From positions 1-5,409 of the forward strand of contig CAJVYT010000307.1 of the NCBI GenBank assembly GCA_913009765.1: a stretch of 5,409 bases of DNA, written 5' to 3'. The notes below the pieces were generated by a model. It was given only the letters and a program-made list of their open reading frames with translations. It had not been told where the DNA came from and did not search any database. The translations under genes and the position numbers were made by a program. Positions 1 through 4,058 of the stretch are shown here, one piece after another. Every line of letters begins with the position of its first letter. The first letter of the stretch is position 1. The DNA comes from an uncultured candidate division Zixibacteria bacterium. GTDB taxonomy: Bacteria; Zixibacteria; MSB-5A5; GN15; FEB-12.

Positions 1-2
1 AA

Positions 3-587
3 CATTCTAGGTTAGTTCACGACTTTAAAGACGTATTCAGCAACAGAGAATATTTTATAGCCCAAGCAGAGAAACTAACACAGGAGCGTAATTCATGTAG
101 TACAAAGTTGGACGCAACTGTAGTGCTATTACAGAGAAAGGGTGTGCAAGCACAGAAATACAAAGAGGAGCGTGAGGATCAGAAACAATTAATTGAGAAC
201 CTAGCAAGCGGCCATATTGAACATAAAGCCCGAGCACAGAAACTCGAAGACAAGCTTACCCGAGCTGCTTCTTGTCGTAGAGAGGGGGTATTTAAAGAGG
301 CTTTGGAGAAGATAGATAGTTTACTGATCGCTGTGCAGTCAGCCTCTCTAAATGTAGCATCTCAAATTAATTCCTATGAAATAAGGGAAATAATCCTAGG
401 AGCGCTACAGGGAGAGGGTAAAGAGAACATGGTGCTTGTACCGAGAGAGCCTACTGAGGGGATGCTTGATGCTGGGGAACAAGCCCATATTGATTGTTGG
501 GACGTAGATACAAAAGATAGGGACTTCGCCGAACCAGTTTACAAAGCCATGATAAAAGCAGCAGAGGATAAGTCAGATGACTCGTAA
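3..587 (+). CDS. Coiled-coil phage protein with VPREPT-type C-terminal tail (5'-truncated; Ea22-like tail)
   Basis: The frame is open from the left edge of the window, so the true start lies outside; 194 residues are visible. A TTG at 108 could serve as a start, but the upstream codons continue the same charged, helical composition without a break, so I read it as internal. Visible residues 15-115 are rich in Glu, Lys, Gln and Arg with heptad-like Leu/Ile spacing, indicating a long coiled coil. From visible residue 143 a different module begins, MVLVPREPTEGMLDAG, ending in VYKAMIKAAE. This resembles the short C-terminal tail seen on many phage accessory proteins of the Ea22/DUF551 type, whose function is unknown. 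An ATG at 429, 12 bases after GGAGAGGG, could allow separate translation of this tail, but the spacing is long. The last 11 bases overlap the next gene. No enzymatic motif is seen. Confidence 0.75.
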   Translation, partial: HSRLVHDFKDVFSNREYFIAQAEKLTQERNSCSTKLDATVVLLQRKGVQAQKYKEEREDQKQLIENLASGHIEHKARAQKLEDKLTRAASCRREGVFKEALEKIDSLLIAVQSASLNVASQINSYEIREIILGALQGEGKENMVLVPREPTEGMLDAGEQAHIDCWDVDTKDRDFAEPVYKAMIKAAEDKSDDS

Positions 588-753
588 ACTATTGCTACAA
601 TTATTAACTCACCCAGATATGGATGAGGAATCTCAACAAGCCTTTCAGGATGAAATTGATATAGCTTTGTTATATGAGAAGCCGGTTGTGTGCGAACACG
701 GCAGAGGCTTGACTGATTACTGTGAGCCTTGTGGGAGGATACATAGTGAATGA
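577..753 (+). CDS. 58-residue Cys/His protein, possible zinc-binding
   Basis: ATG at 577 starts inside the end of the previous gene in another frame (11-base overlap) and reads to TGA at 751-753. The N-terminal half is helical and acidic (MTRKLLLQLLTHPDMDEE). The C-terminal part holds C39-x-H41 and C49-x-x-C52, with another His at 56 (CEHG...DYCEPCGRIH). This spacing is compatible with one small zinc site. I know CxHG...CxxC tails only as a recurrent feature of uncharacterised small phage proteins; the function is unknown. There is no strong ribosome binding site ahead of the start (AGAGGATAAG lies 4-13 bases upstream), so translation probably depends on coupling to the upstream gene. It could be a small DNA- or protein-binding factor, but that is inference. 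Confidence 0.6.
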   Translation: MTRKLLLQLLTHPDMDEESQQAFQDEIDIALLYEKPVVCEHGRGLTDYCEPCGRIHSE

Positions 754-771
754 ATCACAAAGGAGATTGAT

Positions 772-912
772 ATGGTCACATTAACATTTCCAGAATGGCT
801 TGTATGGGGATTTGTAATTCTCATGGGGCTTATGGCAGCAAATGAAATTCTCAAACTTTATTTAAGGTATTTGAAGTGGCGAATCTCCCGGCTTCAAGAT
901 AAGGAGCTATGA
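772..912 (+). CDS. 46-residue single-span membrane peptide
   Basis: ATG at 772 is preceded by a clear AGGAG at 761-765 with a 6-base spacer, and the frame ends at TGA 910-912. Residues about 6-24 (FPEWLVWGFVILMGLMAAN) are strongly hydrophobic, followed by a basic tail (KLYLRYLKWRISRLQDKEL), which suggests one inner-membrane span with a positively charged cytoplasmic C-terminus. The stop overlaps the next start in an ATGA arrangement at 909-912, so the two genes are probably translationally coupled. No family is recognised. Small membrane peptides of this size are common in phage early regions, but nothing in the sequence points to a specific role. Confidence 0.6.
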   Translation: MVTLTFPEWLVWGFVILMGLMAANEILKLYLRYLKWRISRLQDKEL

Positions 913-1127
913 TGGACTTTGAAGCAGACGCAAGAAAGGCAGTAAAGTTTGGGGAATTGGAGGACAATGAGGCCTTCGTTAAAATGCTTTCCAAAGCAAT
1001 GGATTTTGGGTTTGTAAAAGGCCGTGAAGATATAAAGAAAGCTTGTATTGAGTTATGTCACAGCGGAAAAATCAAGATGAGCGACTTCTTTCCAGACCGA
1101 CTAGCAGAGGAGATTGAAAAACTATGA
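909..1127 (+). CDS. Hypothetical phage protein, 72 residues
   Basis: Two adjacent ATG codons lie at 909 and 912. AAGGAG at 901-906 is only 2 bases from the first but 5 from the second, so initiation may occur at 912; I keep 909 because it overlaps the previous stop in ATGA form. The protein is charged, soluble and mostly helical, with two Cys (AxxIELCHSG region) and an acidic/basic C-terminus (DRLAEEIEKL). No known domain is recognised. The end overlaps the next gene by ATGA at 1124-1127, the same coupling pattern as at its start. Genuine coding is supported by the packing and ribosome binding site rather than by homology. Confidence 0.65.
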   Translation: MMDFEADARKAVKFGELEDNEAFVKMLSKAMDFGFVKGREDIKKACIELCHSGKIKMSDFFPDRLAEEIEKL

Positions 1128-1339
1128 AATGCTACATTACGTTTGGTCAGATACACGCTCATAAGATTAATGGGAAAACTCTGGATTGTAATTGTGTCGC
1201 TGAAATCGAGGCTGATAGTATTCAAGCTGCACATGAAGGAGCAATGGAATTATTCGATGCAAAGTTTCACCAGTGCACAAAGGAAGTCCCAGATATGAGC
1301 TATTTCCCCAGAGGGATTATTAATATTGGCTCGATGTGA
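1124..1339 (+). CDS. Hypothetical phage protein, 71 residues
   Basis: The gene starts at the ATGA overlap with the previous one; GAGGAG at 1107-1112 lies 11 bases upstream. The product begins MKCYITFGQIHAHKING and continues with a Cys pair (LDCNC) and a hydrophobic beta-strand-like segment (VAEIEADS). It then has an Ala-rich helix (AAHEGAMELF) and ends near YFPRGIINIG. The strand-strand-helix-strand order suggests a small alpha/beta fold of about 70 residues. The overall look (CYITFGQ.HAH.ING start, YFPRG end) matches a recurrent uncharacterised small phage protein, but I cannot assign a function. It is the last gene of the coupled + strand group; 18 bases separate its stop from the tRNA remnant. 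Confidence 0.65.
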   Translation: MKCYITFGQIHAHKINGKTLDCNCVAEIEADSIQAAHEGAMELFDAKFHQCTKEVPDMSYFPRGIINIGSM

Positions 1340-1351
1340 AGAAGCTATAAT
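1326..1351 (+). promoter_or_regulatory. Promoter with perfect -10 box placed for the tRNA-Leu 5' end
   Basis: TATAAT at 1346-1351 is a perfect sigma70 -10 hexamer. Its expected transcription start, 6-7 bases downstream, falls on G1 of the tRNA remnant at 1358. The -35 is poor: TTGGCT at 1326-1331 has only a 14-base spacer, and TATTGG at 1324-1329 has a 16-base spacer but matches weakly. I infer that it was the tRNA promoter and may now drive the endonuclease gene. Confidence 0.45.
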
Positions 1352-1357
1352 GATTAT

Positions 1358-1383
1358 GGTGAGATGGCGGAATTGGTAGACGC
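1358..1383 (+). pseudogene. 5' remnant of a tRNA-Leu gene (nt 1-25)
   Basis: GGTGAGA (1358-1364) is an acceptor 5' strand. It is followed by TG, D-stem GCG (1367-1369), a D-loop with the leucine-type GAATTGGTAGA, and the closing D-stem CGC (1381-1383). The stretch TGGCGGAATTGGTAGACGC is characteristic of bacterial tRNA-Leu. Immediately after the D-stem the tRNA stops matching: the next bases, ATGAAAGAAC, are the start of the endonuclease gene, and no 5-bp anticodon stem with a 7-base loop can be drawn. It cannot make a functional tRNA as it stands. Its acceptor strand pairs with the remnant at 1786-1792. Confidence 0.8.
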
Positions 1384-1779
1384 ATGAAAGAACAAGGGAA
1401 TATTGTTGAATTAAAATTCATGGCTAAAGCCATGGGGCTAGGTATAGCTGTAAGCTTGCCTTTTGGGGACAACCAGCCATATGACTGTATTACAGATAGA
1501 AATGGATTAAGTCGAGTGCAAATAAAATCTTCTTCTAGAATTGACAGAAGCAGTAGATTAAATGCTTACAATGTGTTGGTCAGTCATGGATCAAATAACA
1601 AGATAAAATATACCGAAGATGACTGCGACATAATAGCAATTTATATAATCCCGCAGGATTCTTGGTATATTATCCCAATAGATTTTATTGCAGGTAAAAC
1701 AGTAAAATTGTACCCTCATGTTGATAATGAAAAAGAATATAAGTACGAAATATGGCGAGAAAAATGGAATTTACTTTAA
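1384..1779 (+). CDS. PD-(D/E)XK homing-type endonuclease (I-Ssp6803I / PF11645-like) embedded in a tRNA-Leu gene
   Basis: The 131-residue product resembles the PD-(D/E)XK endonucleases first known from group I introns, whose prototype I-Ssp6803I (about 150 residues) cuts tRNA-fMet genes. The visible core is Glu9 in the first helix (NIVELKFMAKAMGLG), then VSLPFGDNQPYD with Asp34, then VQIKSS with Gln46 and Lys48. This E...D...QxK layout fits the catalytic residues reported for I-Ssp6803I. The rest is beta-rich with aromatic residues (DIIAIYIIPQDSWYIIPID). I chose ATG 1384 because later Met codons would lose Glu9. There is no proper ribosome binding site; GGCGGAA of the tRNA D-arm is the only purine-rich stretch. 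The gene starts at tRNA position 26 and its TAA at 1777-1779 is one base before the tRNA 3' remnant. It probably nicks or cuts tRNA-gene DNA for its own spread, which is inference. No room remains for a group I ribozyme. Confidence 0.8.
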   Translation: MKEQGNIVELKFMAKAMGLGIAVSLPFGDNQPYDCITDRNGLSRVQIKSSSRIDRSSRLNAYNVLVSHGSNNKIKYTEDDCDIIAIYIIPQDSWYIIPIDFIAGKTVKLYPHVDNEKEYKYEIWREKWNLL

Positions 1780-1780
1780 T

Positions 1781-1795
1781 CCTGCTCTCACTACC
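1781..1795 (+). pseudogene. 3' remnant of the split tRNA-Leu (T-stem 3' strand, acceptor strand, A-CC)
   Basis: CCTGC (1781-1785) reads as the T-stem 3' strand. TCTCACT (1786-1792) pairs with GGTGAGA at 1358-1364 in six Watson-Crick pairs and one G-U, and A1793 then CC would be the discriminator and start of CCA. The AAT just before (1778-1780) fits the end of a T-loop and overlaps the endonuclease stop codon. No GCAGG partner of the T-stem precedes it at the right distance, and the terminal A is a T here. The match is short, so I rate it below the 5' remnant. Confidence 0.55.
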
Positions 1796-2032
1796 TTATT
1801 TACAATTTGTCGGAAGTTGCTCCCTTCTCTGGAGGTAGGTTCTACAGTTAAACCTCTTTATCACAGCCCTGGATTCAACTCCCAAGACAATGGCATCGTT
1901 ATAGGTCGGGCCTTTTAATTTTGGAGCAGGGATTTTACTGGTGAGCGCGGGGTTCAACTTTCCTACCGTAGTACCACAGGCCTGTAAAAGAAGGATTATC
2001 AGGAGCACACAAATTACCATTATGGTTCTCAT
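1796..2032 (-). CDS. Small lipoprotein, probable o-spanin (Rz1-like)
   Basis: The 78-residue product starts MRTIMVICVLLIILLLQAC: a basic N-terminus, a hydrophobic stretch and a lipobox LQAC with Cys19, so it should be a signal-peptidase-II lipoprotein with a mature part of about 60 residues. The mature part begins with a Pro/Lys-rich linker (LNPALTSKIPAPKLKG). It ends in a helix starting TYNDAIVLGVE, with Cys63 and Cys77. In Rz1-type proteins such an outer-membrane lipoprotein binds an inner-membrane partner to fuse the two membranes at the last step of lysis. The start overlaps the stop of the upstream membrane protein by ATGA (2029-2032), the usual spanin arrangement, and a run of G lies just before the ATG. 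It ends head-on against the tRNA 3' remnant. It could also be an unrelated phage lipoprotein. Confidence 0.65.
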   Translation of the reverse strand: MRTIMVICVLLIILLLQACGTTVGKLNPALTSKIPAPKLKGPTYNDAIVLGVESRAVIKRFNCRTYLQRREQLPTNCK

Positions 2033-2295
2033 AATCCCCCCAGGGCATCGATGTCAAAAGACCGCATCTTGACCTTTCCACAACCGGTAGAATCAGGAGC
2101 AGATTTGATATAGGTCACGACCTTTACAGTCTTAACAGCAGACTTCAACTCACCTTTGTGGAGTTTCTCAACACCGGTGGCTTGCCGGGTCTGGTCCTTG
2201 ATTACAGCTTCCCCTTGGCGGGACATCTGGTAAAAAACTCCGGCGGTGAAGATGGCTCCTGCGGCTACTGCGTATAATGCAATTGATTTAAACAT
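2029..2295 (-). CDS. Small inner-membrane protein, probable i-spanin (Rz-like)
   Basis: I start at the ATG complementary to 2293-2295 (88 residues) because GGAGG at 2303-2307 lies 7 bases upstream of it. A longer form from 2319 would place that site inside its own coding region. Residues 4-22 (SIALYAVAAGAIFTAGVFY) form an N-terminal membrane anchor. They are followed by a charged helical periplasmic part (about 25-60) and a C-terminal segment with Cys (APDSTGCGKV...SFDIDAL). Type II membrane topology, small size and overlap with a downstream lipoprotein gene are the standard signs of an i-spanin. The coiled coil is shorter than in lambda Rz (153 residues), so assignment rests on layout rather than homology. 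Confidence 0.6.
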   Translation of the reverse strand: MFKSIALYAVAAGAIFTAGVFYQMSRQGEAVIKDQTRQATGVEKLHKGELKSAVKTVKVVTYIKSAPDSTGCGKVKMRSFDIDALGGL

Positions 2296-2312
2296 CTTCC
2301 TTCCTCCGTTCG

Positions 2313-2342
2313 ATGTCATCTTTGGTTGTATTGTGGTACAAT
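2313..2342 (+). promoter_or_regulatory. Candidate sigma70 promoter of the + strand island
   Basis: ATGTCA at 2313-2318 (4 of 6 to TTGACA) and TACAAT at 2337-2342 (5 of 6 to TATAAT) are separated by 18 bases. The start would be near 2349, just ahead of the foldable region. It points away from the spanin genes and overlaps the 5' leader of the i-spanin candidate, so the two transcripts are divergent. Confidence 0.35.
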
Positions 2343-2348
2343 TTTAAC

Positions 2349-2512
2349 ATGACAAGCACGTTCAACCTAATGAACGGTTGGCATGAAAGGTGCGTTAAGC
2401 CCTTGTTTTTCATAGCTACTCATCCTTTGGCAGGGCAATCCCCCTGCCTCGGGGTGTCCCTCGACACGTTGAACAAAGAAACTCCCGAGCACTGCAATGC
2501 TCGGGTGGTTTT
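2349..2512 (+). ncRNA. Candidate structured RNA or leader between promoter and terminator
   Basis: This stretch of about 160 nt has no credible gene but many stems. A possible closing helix pairs GTTCAAC 2360-2366 with GTTGAAC 2468-2474. Hairpin one pairs 2381-2388 with 2408-2416 (GCATGAAA with TTTCAT-A-GC, one bulged A, inner AAGG/CCTT). Hairpin two pairs GGCAGGG 2429-2435 with CCCTGCC 2442-2448. Hairpin three pairs GTGTC 2454-2458 with GACAC 2463-2467. The terminator hairpin closes the unit. An alternative 5-bp stem CAACC/GGTTG (2364-2368 / 2376-2380) competes with the closing helix. It could be a free small RNA or an attenuated leader of the gene at 2552. I do not recognise a known RNA family. 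Confidence 0.35.
2484..2512 (+). terminator. Intrinsic terminator
   Basis: CCCGAGCA at 2484-2491 pairs perfectly with TGCTCGGG at 2498-2505 around the six-base loop CTGCAA. TGG and then TTTTATATT follow on the + strand. The 8-bp GC-rich stem with a nearby T-rich tail is a good rho-independent terminator for + transcripts. On the - strand the tail is only AGTTTCTTTG, so it is at best weakly bidirectional. It lies 39 bases upstream of the next + gene, so it either ends a small RNA or acts as an attenuator. Confidence 0.7.
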
Positions 2513-2551
2513 ATATTAGCTTAACTACTTGAACAATAAGGAGGAAACAAC

Positions 2552-2770
2552 ATGGGAAGCGGTGGGAAGAACAGGAAAAATAAGGTTATCTGGGTGAATA
2601 AGGACACGAACGTTACGGAGACTTGCTCGGCAATCAGCGAGTCAACCAAGTATTCTCCTAACTGTCCAAATGAACCAGATGCTGATTATGATAAAAAGCT
2701 TGCTGAGCATGGTGTAAAAGTAGCGCGAAAAATTGCAGCTTGCTTAGGTTTGTCAGCGGAAAGCCGCTGA
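2552..2770 (+). CDS. Hypothetical 72-residue protein of a moron-like island
   Basis: A textbook AAGGAGG at 2538-2544 stands 7 bases before ATG 2552, which makes this small gene credible. The product starts with a basic, Gly/Lys/Asn-rich segment (MGSGGKNRKNKVIWVNKD). It continues with a Thr/Ser-rich stretch holding Cys29 and Cys42, and ends in an amphipathic helix (DYDKKLAEHGVKVARKIAACLG). There is no signal peptide, membrane span or known motif. It reads opposite to the flanking lysis genes, sits behind its own terminator and possible promoter, and its 3' end is convergent with the small membrane protein at 2796. This is the layout of a phage moron, a gene carried for an independent purpose. 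Function unknown. Confidence 0.65.
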   Translation: MGSGGKNRKNKVIWVNKDTNVTETCSAISESTKYSPNCPNEPDADYDKKLAEHGVKVARKIAACLGLSAESR

Positions 2771-2795
2771 GATTAAATATGGATTTCATCCCTAA

Positions 2796-3026
2796 TCACG
2801 GGATGGGGTCATCCTGAACATCCTTCCCCCTATCCTTATACGCTTCCGCCCCTTTCGCGATTCCTTCTTTGGCCGCGTAAGTTGCAAAAACAGTCATTAG
2901 AACAGTCGTAAGCTCAGACCCTGTTATACCACCACTAATGTACAAAAGTACCGATATGAGGATAATTAACGCCCCAAATTGGAAAACGGTAGACTCGAAC
3001 AGAGTCTTTTTAGCCAGATTGCTCAT
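2796..3026 (-). CDS. Small membrane protein next to endolysin, holin candidate
   Basis: The 76-residue protein has a short basic N-terminus (MSNLAKK). A strong hydrophobic segment spans about residues 14-33 (VFQFGALIILISVLLYISGG), and a weaker one about 38-51 (ELTTVLMTVFATYA). It ends in a charged tail (KEGIAKGAEAYKDRGKD). A membrane protein of this size with a charged C-terminus, two genes downstream of the endolysin, is what a phage holin or antiholin often looks like, but there is no recognisable holin family signature. The start overlaps the previous stop by ATGA (3023-3026) and no ribosome binding site is visible, so expression is probably coupled to the upstream 46-residue gene. Confidence 0.6.
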   Translation of the reverse strand: MSNLAKKTLFESTVFQFGALIILISVLLYISGGITGSELTTVLMTVFATYAAKEGIAKGAEAYKDRGKDVQDDPIP

Positions 3027-3163
3027 ATACCAAATAGTGAAAGTAAAGTCTTGACTTCTATCATTCCGCCCGTTAAGGCAGCTCCCAAAAGAAACGCTAC
3101 AGTGAATTTCATTTTCGGGCCTAGACTTTGGTACCAGTCTTTAATTGCTGTTAATGTTTTCAT
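3023..3163 (-). CDS. 46-residue membrane peptide in the lysis operon
   Basis: The ATG complementary to 3161-3163 has GAGG at 3171-3174, 7 bases upstream, and the frame ends in TGA overlapping the next ATG. The product MKTLTAIKDWYQSLGPK starts amphipathic. It then carries one hydrophobic segment at about residues 20-34 (FTVAFLLGAALTGGM) and ends IEVKTLLSLFGI. It lies directly between the endolysin and the 76-residue membrane protein, with overlap to the latter, so the three probably act in one step of lysis; together the two small proteins could form a holin/antiholin pair. That pairing is inference. It is too short for most automatic gene callers, and a longer ORF on the opposite strand (2979-3350) should not be preferred. 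Confidence 0.6.
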   Translation of the reverse strand: MKTLTAIKDWYQSLGPKMKFTVAFLLGAALTGGMIEVKTLLSLFGI

Positions 3164-3192
3164 TAGATTACCTCAGTTAATAAAAAAAGTGG

Positions 3193-3768
3193 TCATGCAA
3201 ACACCAAGTCCTTGTGGCGTTTTTGGTCAAACAATACTCCTGGGTCTGGTTTTGGTGCTTTCTTCTTATCAGGATAGTTATCGTTCCATCTTTTCCGAAC
3301 AGTGCTGTGTCGTTCCACATGCTCATACGGGTAGCTGTATTTGTCCATAAGATATTTTGAAAGCCAAGCACCGGAATTATACTGCTCATCCGGGAAAGGC
3401 TCACCCTTGGCGCCGACCCATGCTGTCCCGATGGTTTTGGTGTTCAGGTATGTCGCACCAGTAACCCCTTGCGATCTCCCGGCGTGGTAAGATTTTTTGT
3501 CCTCTGGGACTAATTGCCAGATAACGCCATCACGAAAGATCATAAATTGATAGCTGCCTGGCCAACGTGGCCCATGGTAAATATCGTACTGCCGGTCAGC
3601 CGGGTCCAGGTTCATGTCAATCAGGAGCTTATAAATCAGGTCCGGCTCAAAACGCTTCTCCTTGTCGATATTAATGGCACTGAACCAGTGAATGATCTCG
3701 CCGTTTGGCCGGTTCCTTCTTCCCGGGTTGTAGCAGTAATCCGGTAGGATCATTTCTTTGATAATCAT
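3193..3768 (-). CDS. Endolysin: N-acetylmuramoyl-L-alanine amidase (Amidase_2 / PGRP fold)
   Basis: The 191-residue protein fits the zinc amidase family (AmpD, T7 lysozyme, PF01510), which cuts the bond between N-acetylmuramic acid and L-alanine in peptidoglycan. Visible signs are IIHWFSA with zinc ligand His27 and a central YQFMIFRDGVIWQLVP strand pair. SYHAGRS follows with the conserved His95. The C-terminal zinc ligands are probably His154 (VERHSTVRKRW) and Asp175 in the PKPDPG loop, as in AmpD, where T7 lysozyme has Cys. The length is that of a single-domain phage endolysin with no wall-binding module. There is no signal peptide or SAR helix, so it needs a holin for release. The start overlaps the upstream stop by ATGA (3765-3768), with GAGAGG at 3774-3779, 5 bases ahead. 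Small membrane proteins lie on both sides. Confidence 0.92.
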   Translation of the reverse strand: MIIKEMILPDYCYNPGRRNRPNGEIIHWFSAINIDKEKRFEPDLIYKLLIDMNLDPADRQYDIYHGPRWPGSYQFMIFRDGVIWQLVPEDKKSYHAGRSQGVTGATYLNTKTIGTAWVGAKGEPFPDEQYNSGAWLSKYLMDKYSYPYEHVERHSTVRKRWNDNYPDKKKAPKPDPGVLFDQKRHKDLVFA

Positions 3769-4007
3769 CGCTGCCTCTCTATCCGAAGAACAACAGCTTT
3801 AATAACAGCGATGTCTCGCTGGACTGTGTTTAGTTTCTCATCCTGAGTCTTGCGGTCTTTTTTCATTTCTACGATATGAGAAGCGTTGTCAGATATTTTA
3901 TACTGAGCTACTGCTGCTGTTCCAATGACTGAGATCAATACAAGTCCTAATGTAATGATATTCCCAGGGCTAAGCCCCCATAAGTAATTGTGTCGTTTTT
4001 CTTTCAT
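3765..4007 (-). CDS. Membrane-anchored coiled-coil protein of the lysis region
   Basis: I start at the ATG complementary to 4005-4007 (80 residues). AAAGGG at 4015-4020 is 7 bases from it, while the upstream in-frame TTG at 4013 would be only one base from that site. The N-terminus is basic (MKEKRHNYLWG), then one membrane span covers about residues 16-35 (NIITLGLVLISVIGTAAVAQ). A charged helix with heptad pattern fills residues 45-80 (EMKKDRKTQDEKLNTVQRDI...), so it is a type II or III anchored coiled coil. Such proteins beside phage endolysins are usually uncharacterised; it may be a holin accessory, an i-spanin-like factor or a late membrane protein. Its end overlaps the endolysin start by ATGA, so the two are coupled. 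Confidence 0.7.
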   Translation of the reverse strand: MKEKRHNYLWGLSPGNIITLGLVLISVIGTAAVAQYKISDNASHIVEMKKDRKTQDEKLNTVQRDIAVIKAVVLRIERQR

Positions 4008-4024
4008 AATCAAGCCCTTTTTAC

Positions 4025-4053
4025 TTCATACTGTCGTTTAAATAAATTATAAT
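4025..4053 (+). promoter_or_regulatory. Sigma70-type promoter for a leaderless + strand gene
   Basis: TTCATA at 4025-4030 (4 of 6) and a perfect TATAAT at 4048-4053 are separated by exactly 17 bases. The predicted start, 6-7 bases after the -10, is at 4059-4060, which is the ATG of the + strand membrane protein gene. The region is AT-rich, so chance is possible, but spacing and -10 are ideal. Confidence 0.5.
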
Positions 4054-4058
4054 GTTCT

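Noticed and set aside
1384..1779. A group I intron with embedded endonuclease inside the tRNA
   Set aside because: The coding region fills nearly the whole interval and I cannot find an anticodon arm or space for P3-P9 ribozyme helices; the break is in the D-arm side, not the anticodon loop.
1870..1890. GGATTCAACTCC as a possible tRNA T-arm downstream of the endonuclease
   Set aside because: It makes only three adjacent pairs with a mismatch at the essential position 53-61, and lies within the lipoprotein gene on the other strand.
2360..2510. Retron msr/msd or CRISPR-like element
   Set aside because: No reverse transcriptase gene and no repeated units are present; the hairpins differ in sequence and spacing.
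2313..2519. 68-residue + strand ORF
   Set aside because: It has no ribosome binding site, starts within the promoter-like segment and reads through the intrinsic terminator hairpin.
2787..2805. CATCCC/GGGATG hairpin as terminator of the + gene at 2552
   Set aside because: A 6-bp stem without a T-tract on either strand, and it overlaps the end of the convergent membrane protein gene.
3176..3192. T-run after the endolysin stop (on the - strand) as a terminator
   Set aside because: Only a 4-bp TGGT/ACCA stem precedes the seven T bases, and the next gene starts about 30 bases on with its own ribosome binding site.
2979..3350. 123-residue + strand ORF
   Set aside because: It is antisense to the endolysin end and two small membrane genes that have ATGA overlaps and ribosome binding sites; the composition is not protein-like.
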